Source: Treponema sp.
GTDB lineage: Bacteria; Spirochaetota; Spirochaetia; Treponematales; Treponemataceae
Direction: 5' to 3'
Length of the DNA stretch: 9,081 nt
Assembly (NCBI GenBank): GCA_003455655.1
Contig: DMQP01000107.1
Coordinates: 1 to 9,081, forward strand
Within the stretch, counting starts at the first letter, position 1. Each line of letters starts with the position of its first letter. Position numbers and translations under genes: made by a program. The notes under the pieces were generated by a model, which searched no databases, was not told where the DNA came from, and saw only the letters and a program-made list of their open reading frames with translations. Below, in pieces: positions 1 to 6,742 of this stretch.

Positions 1-1911
1 GCTGCCTTTAGTACACAAAGTGGAAAACTTGAAGTGCAGTGGGAAAGTTCTTCTTCAGAAGATGTTCATTCCCTTGAAGTTTTGTGTAGTGGAAATTCGG
101 GGGAACAAAAACTGATTGTTCCTGCATCAAAAACAGCTTGTGCTTTTTCTTGTATTCCAGATGGTTCTACTTACACCATTAGTATTTGTGCACTTGATAT
201 TGCTGGTAATAAAAGTCGTGTGGTAACGCAGAGTGTTGTTGTTAATACAGAACCAGCAGTGTATCGTGCTTGGCTTGATCGAAGTCGTGTTGCCCTTGGT
301 GACGGAACAAAAGAAATGGTTTTGTTTGTGCAAGGTTGCAATTTTGGTCAGGCAGAAGATGGTCTCTTTGTTGTTCAATTAGATTCGTATGATACTATTC
401 CCCATGTGCTAGAAATTACGGATGCGACAAGTGCTTTTTGTTCATTTGTAATTCCCCCAAAAAAAGGAAACTACACTGCAAGCGTTATTTATAATGATCT
501 TCTTCTTGCAACAACTACTTTTGAAGTGTGCGATAGTCCTTGTGTAAATGAAGTTATGCTTAGTAAGACACAAGTTCCTGCGGGAAGTGCACACAGTGTA
601 ACTGCACGTATTTTAGGAACAGGACTGGATTTGTGCACTGATGTAAGACTCAGTCTTTTGTTAGATAATGAAGTTGTGCTTGAAAAAAAAGCAAGTCCTC
701 TTTCTACAACAAGTTATGAATGTACTTTTGAAACTCCTGTCGAAGAAGCAGATTACACACTTTCGGTAACGGTAGATTCAGTTCAACAAGATATAACATC
801 TTTGCTTCAAGTGTATGGAACAATAAGCATTACTTCTGTAGATGAAGCCTATGCTCCTTTGTGTAATTGCGGTAAAGAAATTGAACTTATTGTTCGAGGA
901 AAAAATCTGAATGTTGAAGAAGATGCGCTTTTGGTTGTGTGTAATGGAAAAACATATAAGCCTTATAAAATAGAAAGTTCTCTTTGTTATGTAAAGGTTT
1001 TTATTCCCGTAAGTGCTTGTGCGCGAGATATAGACATTAGTGTTTGTGTTAATGGAACAGAAAGTGAAACGAAGGGAGTTCTTAAAGTTCTTGAATTGCG
1101 TGATTACATTGACAATCAGTTTGCCCTTCTTCCGGTTGCAGATAAAACAGTAACTCTTTCAAAAGCGGGCAGTAGTCTTCTAAAGCAGAACACTCAGATT
1201 GCAGCTTTTACTTTAGGAAAGTATGTTGTTACGCAAGGTTTGTGGTATGAAGTCTTTGCATGGGCAAAAGAACATGGCTACACTTTTACTAAAGAATACA
1301 CAGTTCAAAACATTAGTTCTTTACTGCCTTGTACTGATGTGTCATGGAGAGAAGCGGTAGTGTGGTGCAATGCTTTTACCGAATGGCACAATGCTCATTT
1401 AAAAGATGGCGAGTCTGCTTTTACTTGTGTTTACTACGAAGATTCAAACTGCACAAAAATTGTAAGAACTGTTAGTGGAGACTTAACGCTTATGACTGAC
1501 AGTGGAAAAAGTGACAATCCTGTTGTAAAAAAATCTGCAAACGGTTATAGGCTTCCTTCTGCGGCAGAGTGGGAATATGCCTTCCGTGGAGCAAATACCA
1601 GTGCAAGCGATTGGGATTTTTCGTATGCAGGAAGTACAAATCTTCAGACTGTTGCGTGGTACAGTGCAAATAGTGGAAAAGTTCTTCATGAATGTGGAAA
1701 GAAAAAAGCAAATGCTTTGGGTTTATACGACATGAGTGGCGGTGTGTGGGAATGGATGAGTGACTGGGCTATCTCAAATGTAACAAGAAGATTGCGGGGC
1801 GGTTCATACAAATCTTCGGAAGAAGAATGTAGTGCAGCCTGTGATGGCTCTGCAAAAATTCCGTATCTTTCAGATGGAACAATAGGGTTCCGTCTTGCAA
1901 GAAATAAATAA
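1..1911 (+). CDS. Ig/FnIII-like modules plus C-terminal FGE-sulfatase (SUMF1) domain protein, 5' end missing
   Basis: The frame is open from the first base, so the N-terminus (probably a signal peptide and further modules) lies outside the window; 636 residues are present. Residues about 1-84 resemble a fibronectin III-type module (STYTISICALDIAGNKS). Three beta-rich Ig/IPT-like modules of roughly 90 residues follow (about 87-176, 180-271, 272-366). Residues about 373-636 are an FGE-sulfatase domain, recognised from FTLGKYVVTQGLWYEV, YRLPSAAEWEYA (about 516-527), GLYDMSGGVWEWMSDW and RRLRGGSY...GFRLARNK. In true formylglycine-generating enzymes two cysteines follow GGSY; here the first is Ser605 and only the second (Cys610) remains, so sulfatase activation is doubtful and a binding or structural role is more likely (inference). 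The protein has about 23 cysteines, 16 of them in the modules. It lies 10 nt before the EEP lipoprotein gene and is probably co-transcribed with it. The domain call is firm; the biological role is unknown. Confidence 0.85.
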   Translation, partial: AAFSTQSGKLEVQWESSSSEDVHSLEVLCSGNSGEQKLIVPASKTACAFSCIPDGSTYTISICALDIAGNKSRVVTQSVVVNTEPAVYRAWLDRSRVALGDGTKEMVLFVQGCNFGQAEDGLFVVQLDSYDTIPHVLEITDATSAFCSFVIPPKKGNYTASVIYNDLLLATTTFEVCDSPCVNEVMLSKTQVPAGSAHSVTARILGTGLDLCTDVRLSLLLDNEVVLEKKASPLSTTSYECTFETPVEEADYTLSVTVDSVQQDITSLLQVYGTISITSVDEAYAPLCNCGKEIELIVRGKNLNVEEDALLVVCNGKTYKPYKIESSLCYVKVFIPVSACARDIDISVCVNGTESETKGVLKVLELRDYIDNQFALLPVADKTVTLSKAGSSLLKQNTQIAAFTLGKYVVTQGLWYEVFAWAKEHGYTFTKEYTVQNISSLLPCTDVSWREAVVWCNAFTEWHNAHLKDGESAFTCVYYEDSNCTKIVRTVSGDLTLMTDSGKSDNPVVKKSANGYRLPSAAEWEYAFRGANTSASDWDFSYAGSTNLQTVAWYSANSGKVLHECGKKKANALGLYDMSGGVWEWMSDWAISNVTRRLRGGSYKSSEEECSAACDGSAKIPYLSDGTIGFRLARNK

Positions 1912-1912
1912 C

Positions 1913-1917
1913 GGAGG
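1913..1917 (+). promoter_or_regulatory. Shine-Dalgarno that fixes the EEP lipoprotein start
   Basis: GGAGG lies 4 nt before the ATG at 1922, directly after the stop of the upstream gene. It favours this ATG over the in-frame TTG at 1895, which would overlap the preceding gene and spoil the signal peptide. Confidence 0.8.
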
Positions 1918-1921
1918 AAGT

Positions 1922-2914
1922 ATGAAACAATTTTTTTTAACAATGTCTTTTGTCTTTGGACTTGCGCTCTTGCTTTCTTGCAATACTGCTTGCGGAACAG
2001 AAAAAATAACTTCTTCTTCTTTTGAAAAAACACTTTGCCTTGTTAACTGGAATGTTGAAACTTTTTTTGATTCTGTTACTGATGGCAATGAATATGATGA
2101 GTATAAATCTTCTGACTGGGGACATGATGCTTATGTTGAACGACTTAAACGTCTTGCGTCAGTAATTCGTGCTCTTGATGCTGATATTTTTGTTATGGAG
2201 GAACTAGAAAACGAGGGCGTTCTTTTTGACTTGTACAATTTTTTATCTGATGAGTGGGACTCAAAAAAAATCTATCAGTATGCGTGTTTTGCAAAAGATG
2301 CAAACAGTTCAATAGGCTGTGGGCTATTGTCACGATATCCCCTAAGAGATATGAGTGTTCATGCACTTGATGTAAGAACAGAAGCAGAATCTATGCCTTC
2401 TATGAGACCTCTTTTGCAAGTAAGTGTCGATACAGATGGAAAAGTTGTGCAACTGTTAGTAAGCCACTGGAAGAGTATGTTGGGTGGAGTAGAGAAAACA
2501 GAATTGTGGCGCAACTGGCAAGAGTCAGTTTTGTATTCCGCTTTTGAACGTAACGGAACAGAACAAGCTGTTGTTGCTTGTGGAGATTACAATCGTGATG
2601 TATCACATTTTGCAGAAGGTTCAAAAAAATCTTGCGTTCGTTTAAGAAGTGCTTTGTCTGACAAAAGTCTTGATGTGGTAACCGGTTGGAATGATCCTAA
2701 CGGGTCAACAGTGCAGCCTGGAAGTTACTATTATGACGGTTGGTCTCGCATAGACAATTTTTTTACTGGTGGAACAGCAAGAATTGTTTCTTTTGCTCCA
2801 GCAACTGACGGTCCTTGGTGCGACAGTGAAAGTAAGATTCCGCTGGGTTATAAAATTTGGAGTGGCAAAGGTTATAGCGATCATCTTCCCGTGCGGTGTG
2901 TAATTGCTTACTAA
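1922..2914 (+). CDS. Exported lipoprotein of the endonuclease/exonuclease/phosphatase (EEP) superfamily
   Basis: This 330-residue protein begins with a lipoprotein signal peptide ending in lipobox LLSC with Cys20, so it should be membrane-anchored outside the cytoplasm. The rest carries the EEP motif series in order: LVNWNVETFF (about 40-49, with Asn42/Asn44), MEELEN (92-97, metal-binding Glu), LVSHWKSMLGG (179-189, with His182), GDYNRD (221-226, the GDFN-type Asp/Asn pair), SRIDNFF (275-281) and the terminal SDHLPV (319-324, catalytic Asp-His). All catalytic positions expected of the superfamily appear intact, so it should be an active metal-dependent phosphodiesterase or phosphatase. The substrate (extracellular DNA, nucleotides, sugar phosphates or lipids) cannot be read from the sequence. 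It follows the FGE-like gene by 10 nt, suggesting an operon of exported proteins. Its stop is 1 nt from the stop of the convergent methyltransferase gene. Confidence 0.88.
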   Translation: MKQFFLTMSFVFGLALLLSCNTACGTEKITSSSFEKTLCLVNWNVETFFDSVTDGNEYDEYKSSDWGHDAYVERLKRLASVIRALDADIFVMEELENEGVLFDLYNFLSDEWDSKKIYQYACFAKDANSSIGCGLLSRYPLRDMSVHALDVRTEAESMPSMRPLLQVSVDTDGKVVQLLVSHWKSMLGGVEKTELWRNWQESVLYSAFERNGTEQAVVACGDYNRDVSHFAEGSKKSCVRLRSALSDKSLDVVTGWNDPNGSTVQPGSYYYDGWSRIDNFFTGGTARIVSFAPATDGPWCDSESKIPLGYKIWSGKGYSDHLPVRCVIAY

Positions 2915-2915
2915 A

Positions 2916-4106
2916 TTATTTCTTTTTAACTATGTACAAATATTCTTTTACATGTGTGTTGCGCGCAGAAAGATTTCGACTTGCTCTGTATGTGTTGTAT
3001 GCTTCTTCCAATACGGTAACTTCTCCGCACTGAGAAAGAAGAGAGGTCATTTCTTTTTTTGAAATAAAGCCTTCATTGTTAAACGAAATAAGTAAGTAGC
3101 GTGCGTTAAGGTGTTGCACTAAATCGAGGAATGTCTGTGCTGACTGTGAGCGTTTGTTGTAGAGCGAACGGTTCCAGTCGCGCGGTATTCCTGACACTTT
3201 GCTTATGTTTTTTTGTTCTGGCATTTGGTAATGAGATAACAAGTTGAGCATAAAATAATTTGACCCATAAGGATGTTGATTGTAGGGAGGATCTATGTAG
3301 GCAAGATCTACTTTAGGATTATCTTGTGAGTGCACTAAATCGTTTGCGTTTGCACAAAAAACTTTCCATTCTGAATTAAAAGAACTAAAGAGAGGGAAGG
3401 GAAGTGCTATGTGACCCATAATACGAGAAAGCGCGTTTTCACCGTTACCGCCAAATTTTCCTACACCAGTTTCTGAGTTTTTGTAAAAGCCTTTGAAGAC
3501 TCCTCCTGTGTTTGCATGAATAGAGGCTTCTGCTAAAAGTGGAGCAATAAAATAGTGTTGGTCTTTTTGTGGAACTATGTCGGCAATGCACTGTCTCATG
3601 CAGTCGAGGTAACAAGCGTTATAGGGTGTGTAAAAACAGCGTTCGTCTTTTTTTATGTCTGAAAGATTTTTTGGAGCATAGAGACTGCTTATAAAACCGG
3701 GTGTGTCTTCTGGTCTAATAAAGCGATTTTCGTCTGCTAAGTACTGTTCCATTTTTTGAGCACAAGAAGCATTGAGCTTTGTGTAGATTTTTTTCAGACG
3801 AGCAATATCTTGAGACGAAGGGTTAGATAAATAACACTTACTAATTAACGAAGCGTAATACTCTAAGTCGTTTGCGTAAATAAAAGATGAATGTTGTTTA
3901 AGAAATCGAGAAACAATGCCACTTCCGCTAAAAACATCGAAAGTAACTAACTTTTTTTTGCCCAAGTGAGTTTGAACATATTCTACTCCTTGCGCAATAA
4001 AAGAAAGCAGAGCACGCTTATTGCCTATGTAGGTAACAAGCTGCTCTGTTAGATATGCAAAGTTTTCGGAATTAGTATTTGTAGATTGCGTAGACGTTGG
4101 TCGCAT
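2916..4106 (-). CDS. D12-class adenine-N6 DNA methyltransferase, apparently orphan
   Basis: The 396-residue product matches the D12 group of adenine-N6 DNA methyltransferases (FokI/Dam-like order). YIGNKRALLSFI (about 26-37) is the N-terminal AdoMet/motif X-type segment; FDVFSGSG (56-63) is motif I for AdoMet binding; AND (78-80) is the acidic motif II end; YIDPPYNQHPYGSNYFMLNLL (270-290) contains catalytic DPPY at 272-275. The C-terminal stretch ending YNTYRASRNLSARN..HVKEYLYIV is typical of the family. Positions about 90-260 include a long insert that probably holds the target recognition domain; the recognition site cannot be inferred. No restriction enzyme gene is nearby, so it may act as an epigenetic or protective orphan. 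The ATG at 4106 is the only possible start, since an in-frame TGA lies at 4124-4122 with no start codon between. It sits 35 nt inside the upstream lipoprotein gene with no clear Shine-Dalgarno, so translation is probably coupled. The first about 17 residues are Ser/Thr/Asn-rich and unlikely to be conserved. Confidence 0.88.
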   Translation of the reverse strand: MRPTSTQSTNTNSENFAYLTEQLVTYIGNKRALLSFIAQGVEYVQTHLGKKKLVTFDVFSGSGIVSRFLKQHSSFIYANDLEYYASLISKCYLSNPSSQDIARLKKIYTKLNASCAQKMEQYLADENRFIRPEDTPGFISSLYAPKNLSDIKKDERCFYTPYNACYLDCMRQCIADIVPQKDQHYFIAPLLAEASIHANTGGVFKGFYKNSETGVGKFGGNGENALSRIMGHIALPFPLFSSFNSEWKVFCANANDLVHSQDNPKVDLAYIDPPYNQHPYGSNYFMLNLLSHYQMPEQKNISKVSGIPRDWNRSLYNKRSQSAQTFLDLVQHLNARYLLISFNNEGFISKKEMTSLLSQCGEVTVLEEAYNTYRASRNLSARNTHVKEYLYIVKKK

Positions 4107-4536
4107 CGTAAGCTGCCATAATCAGCAGAGAGCGAAGAATTGCTTTTGTGTTAGAAAAGTCAAGAGCGTAACCGTTTCCGTCGCGTGCTGTGTTAAAAGT
4201 AACTGTTGCATTCTTGTTGCCACTAATCTGTGCTATTGATGCACGAACTGCCTGGCAGTATGTGTAGTAGCTAAGAATGGGTTTTGTTGCAGATGCATCG
4301 GGCGTACCAGTAAAGCTGAACGATGTGGGGTCTGCAAAACTTCCATTAGTTACTTTAACCAAAGCCAATGTTGCTGTTCCCACGGTGTCGGTAGGAATGT
4401 TTACATACATGTTAACGGTTGTAACTTTGTTGTCTTCTACACTTGGTGAAGTTCCGCCCAAACCAGAAAGACATCCAGTTAAAGCGAGCGACATTGCTAC
4501 AAGCAGGGTAATAAGTACTGTGTTTCGAGTTTTCAT
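4072..4536 (-). CDS. Small lipoprotein of unknown function
   Basis: I do not recognise a family for this 154-residue protein. It starts with a clear lipoprotein signal peptide: basic MKTRN, a hydrophobic core, then lipobox ALTGC with Cys22. A Gly/Ser-rich linker (CLSGLGGTSPS) follows, then a Thr/Val-rich beta-like body. A second Cys is at about residue 99 in the TYCQAV segment. The C-terminus is IYKY. The start at 4536 is chosen because AGGGGG lies 6 nt upstream; a longer in-frame version from 4563 would disrupt the signal peptide and overlap the phosphofructokinase stop. The gene follows that stop by 16 nt, so it is almost certainly in the same transcript, and its last 35 nt overlap the methyltransferase start. 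It should be anchored on the periplasmic or surface side of a membrane. The coding call is well supported by the signal peptide and ribosome site; the function is open. Confidence 0.8.
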   Translation of the reverse strand: MKTRNTVLITLLVAMSLALTGCLSGLGGTSPSVEDNKVTTVNMYVNIPTDTVGTATLALVKVTNGSFADPTSFSFTGTPDASATKPILSYYTYCQAVRASIAQISGNKNATVTFNTARDGNGYALDFSNTKAILRSLLIMAAYDATNVYAIYKY

Positions 4537-4542
4537 TTTAAT

Positions 4543-4548
4543 CCCCCT
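4543..4548 (-). promoter_or_regulatory. Strong Shine-Dalgarno of the small lipoprotein gene
   Basis: Read on the minus strand this is AGGGGG, 6 nt before the ATG at 4536. It lies inside the 16-nt gap after the phosphofructokinase stop and decides the start of the lipoprotein gene. Confidence 0.75.
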
Positions 4549-4552
4549 AAAA

Positions 4553-5968
4553 TTATTTTGCACCAGTTACTTTCAACAGACGCTTTTCTGCAGCTTCGTT
4601 TGCATCGCTTGCATCTTTGCGTAATTTGTCTGTAACGGTTTTAATGTTGTTGACCATGTATACAGGCTGCAGTGTTGCATCCAAACAGTCACGCCACAGT
4701 GCACTTTCTGGATCGATGGTGTTGCGTTTAAGCGTTGCCATGCTAATAGGAATGTGTACATATTTGTCGTGAACAAGACCAATAACAATCTTTGTCTTAC
4801 CAGCCATTGCAGCATGTACTGCGTTGTTGCCTAAGCGCTCACAGTAAATAGAGTCGTTTGCAGTGGTAACTGCCGCACGAACTTCGTAGCTGGGGTCAAT
4901 GTACTTGAGGTTTATGTGGAACTTCTTTGCAGCAAAGTATTCTGTAATTTGATCGCGTAAGAAAATACCAATGTCTGCAAGTTTTTTGTTTCCAGATGCA
5001 TCTGTCTGATTGGTTGTAGTAAGCAGCTCCTGTCCTGCTCCTTCTGCAACAACAACAACTGCGTGGTGGCGTTTGTTGAGACGTTCTTCCAAGTGATGTA
5101 AGAATCCGTTTGGTCCGTCCATATCAAATGGAACTTCGGGAATAAGACAGAAGTTTGATTCGTGGCTTGCAATGGCAGCTGCGGTTGCAATAAAGCCAGA
5201 TTCGCGACCCATAATCTTTACCAGACCAATGCCGTTAATTTGAGAGTGTGCTTCCATGTGACAACTGTTAATTGCAACGGTTGCTTTCTGTACTGCTGTT
5301 TCAAATCCGAATGAACGGTCAATAAACTGAAGGTCGTTATCTACCGTTTTAGGAATACCAACAACAGCAACTTTAAGTCCACGGCGTTCAATTTCGTTTG
5401 CAATGTCTAAAGCTCCGCGCTGAGTTCCGTCACCACCAATAATAAACATCATGTTGATGTTCATGCGTTCAATTGAATCAACAATGTCTTTTGTTCTGTC
5501 TCCGCCACCGCGTGATGTTCCTAAGAATGAACCACCAATTTTGTGAATGGTGTCTACAACATCGGGGTTAAGAGGAATAGGTTCGTAGCCCTGTTCTTTG
5601 AAAAATCCTTTGTAGCCAAACTGAATTCCCAAAATGTCGCGAACACCGTAGCGGTTCCACAGACAGCGAACAACTGCACGAATAACATCGTTTAATCCAG
5701 GACACAAACCGCCACAAGTACAAATGCCTGCTTTAACATGTGAGGGATTAAAATAAATGTATTCGCGAGGACCTGCTTTTTCTAGCAAGTTTGATTTATC
5801 GTCATCATCTTCTTTTTTGTCTGCAAAAACATTTACCTTGTTACGAACAAAAGAAGAATCTTTTACGTATGCTGCTCTGAAATCACCGTGTTCACGTGAA
5901 AGCTCTATCGGTGAATGAATTTTACACTCTCCCAAATTTTCTACTGTAAAATCATATTTGGCGCTCAT
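4553..5968 (-). CDS. pfkA: 6-phosphofructokinase, trypanosome/plant ATP-PFK-like group
   Basis: The 471-residue product should phosphorylate fructose 6-phosphate to fructose 1,6-bisphosphate, the committed cytoplasmic step of glycolysis. A leader of about 75 residues precedes the catalytic core and includes an acidic stretch at about 51-58. Core motifs in order: CGGLCPGLN (85-93, nucleotide loop), LGTSRGGG (149-156), [11 protein letters not shown] (176-186), GIPKTVDND (204-212, with catalytic Asp210), MGRESGFI (253-260), PEVPF (277-281) and [10 protein letters not shown] (356-365, sugar-phosphate Arg). The GGDGT form is the one normally linked with ATP as donor, whereas PPi enzymes have GGDD; the Lys in PKTVDND is shared by PPi enzymes and by trypanosomal ATP enzymes. 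ATP use is therefore favoured but not proven, and related treponemal genes have been annotated either way. The ATG at 5968 has AGAGG 6 nt upstream. It is the first gene of a minus-strand operon with a lipoprotein and a DNA methyltransferase, an unexpected grouping for a glycolytic gene. Confidence 0.93.
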   Translation of the reverse strand: MSAKYDFTVENLGECKIHSPIELSREHGDFRAAYVKDSSFVRNKVNVFADKKEDDDDKSNLLEKAGPREYIYFNPSHVKAGICTCGGLCPGLNDVIRAVVRCLWNRYGVRDILGIQFGYKGFFKEQGYEPIPLNPDVVDTIHKIGGSFLGTSRGGGDRTKDIVDSIERMNINMMFIIGGDGTQRGALDIANEIERRGLKVAVVGIPKTVDNDLQFIDRSFGFETAVQKATVAINSCHMEAHSQINGIGLVKIMGRESGFIATAAAIASHESNFCLIPEVPFDMDGPNGFLHHLEERLNKRHHAVVVVAEGAGQELLTTTNQTDASGNKKLADIGIFLRDQITEYFAAKKFHINLKYIDPSYEVRAAVTTANDSIYCERLGNNAVHAAMAGKTKIVIGLVHDKYVHIPISMATLKRNTIDPESALWRDCLDATLQPVYMVNNIKTVTDKLRKDASDANEAAEKRLLKVTGAK

Positions 5969-6070
5969 GCGGTACCTCTGATAATGATTGCTTTAATTTT
6001 TTCAATAATAACCCCAGACGGCAAAAAATTCAATATGTATTTTTAAGTGAACAAAACAAATCACGTTTTA

Positions 6071-6099
6071 TGTATAGGTTCAATTTTAATAGACTTGAA
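6071..6099 (-). promoter_or_regulatory. Candidate promoter of the phosphofructokinase operon (weak)
   Basis: On the minus strand TTCAAG (6099-6094), a 17-nt spacer and TATACA (6076-6071) fit a weak sigma-70 pattern, 3/6 and 4/6 matches. It would give a leader of about 95 nt before the ATG at 5968. In such AT-rich DNA other placements are possible. Confidence 0.25.
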
Positions 6100-6123
6100 T
6101 TTTCAAACTAAATGTCTTACTTT
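6095..6123 (+). promoter_or_regulatory. Candidate promoter of the lemA operon (weak)
   Basis: TTGAAT (6095-6100), a 17-nt spacer and TACTTT (6118-6123) fit a weak sigma-70 pattern and would give a leader of about 25 nt before lemA. Its -35 box overlaps that of the opposite candidate and lies in the TTGAATTTTCAA palindrome. Confidence 0.3.
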
Positions 6124-6154
6124 GAAAATATATCTTATCTAACAGGAGCACGAG

Positions 6155-6739
6155 ATGAAATCATCAATCGTAAAATTCAGTACACTTGGAGCAGTACTTT
6201 TGTGCGCTCTTCTTTTTACCGGATGCGGATACAACACAATGGTTAGCCAAAGAGAAGCTGTTGACGGACAGTGGGCAAATGTTGAAAGCCAGTATCAAAG
6301 ACGTAGTGACCTTATTCCTAACTTGGTTAATACGGTTCAAGGTTATGCTCAGCACGAAGCATCTGTTCTTACTGCAGTAACTAATGCACGTACACAGGCT
6401 GCTTCTATTACCGTAGACACAGATGATCCAGAAGCTTTTGAAAAATATGTTGAAGCTCAGTCTCAGCTTTCTTCAAGTTTGAGTCGCTTGCTTGCAGTTG
6501 CAGAAGCATATCCTGATCTTAAAGCAAACGAAAACTTCCTTGATTTACAGAGTCAGCTTGAAGGAACAGAAAATCGTATTGCAACAGAACGCAATCGCTA
6601 TAACGAAGTTGTACGCACTTACAATACAACTATTCAGAAGTTCCCTGGACTTATTACTGCAAAAATCTTCGGCTTTAAGGAAAAGGCTTACTTTAAAGCA
6701 GAACCGACTGCCGCTGCAGCACCCGTAGTTCAGTTTTAG
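6155..6739 (+). CDS. lemA: LemA family lipoprotein
   Basis: The 194-residue protein has a lipoprotein signal ending in LFTGC with Cys24, followed by the LemA fold of long helices. Family signatures are clear: GYNTMVSQREAVDGQWANVESQYQRR (about 25-50), DLIPNLVNTVQGYAQHE (52-68), AVTNAR (74-79), YPDLKANENFLDLQSQLEGTENRI (119-142), ERNRYNEVVRTYNTTIQKFPG (145-165) and FGFKEKAYF (172-180). A short Ala-rich tail ends the protein. LemA proteins are membrane-tethered with a helical bundle outside the cytoplasm; their molecular role is not settled, but in many bacteria they are encoded next to TPM-domain proteins, as here. AGGAG at 6144-6148, 6 nt before the ATG, supports the start. It is first in a three-gene operon and is followed by the next gene after 3 nt. 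Confidence 0.95.
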   Translation: MKSSIVKFSTLGAVLLCALLFTGCGYNTMVSQREAVDGQWANVESQYQRRSDLIPNLVNTVQGYAQHEASVLTAVTNARTQAASITVDTDDPEAFEKYVEAQSQLSSSLSRLLAVAEAYPDLKANENFLDLQSQLEGTENRIATERNRYNEVVRTYNTTIQKFPGLITAKIFGFKEKAYFKAEPTAAAAPVVQF

Positions 6740-6742
6740 TCT

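Larger units (their letters stand above)
5969..6154. promoter_or_regulatory. Divergent AT-rich spacer between the phosphofructokinase and lemA operons
   Basis: This 186-bp spacer must hold promoters for both divergent operons. It carries a small palindrome TTGAATTTTCAA at 6095-6106 and a GTGA-N10-TCAC dyad at 6047-6064. The only features near the genes are the ribosome sites: minus-strand AGAGG before 5968 and AGGAG at 6144-6148 before 6155. No coding sequence or RNA gene is apparent. Confidence 0.6.

Noticed and set aside
1922..4106. Restriction-modification pair made of the EEP protein and the methyltransferase
   Set aside because: The EEP protein has a lipoprotein signal peptide and is exported, and the genes are convergent, so it cannot be the cytoplasmic endonuclease partner.
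4277..4624. Open frame on the plus strand opposite the lipoprotein and phosphofructokinase genes
   Set aside because: It is antisense to two well-supported genes, has no ribosome site, and its translation shows no domain or signal features that are not mirrored from the opposite strand.
5798..5818. DDDDK segment in the phosphofructokinase N-terminus, resembling a protease tag
   Set aside because: It is an acidic linker in a native protein with normal codons; nothing suggests an engineered construct.
6047..6064. CRP-like site GTGA...TCAC
   Set aside because: The half-sites are 10 nt apart rather than the 6 nt of a CRP/FNR site, and the flanking bases do not match.
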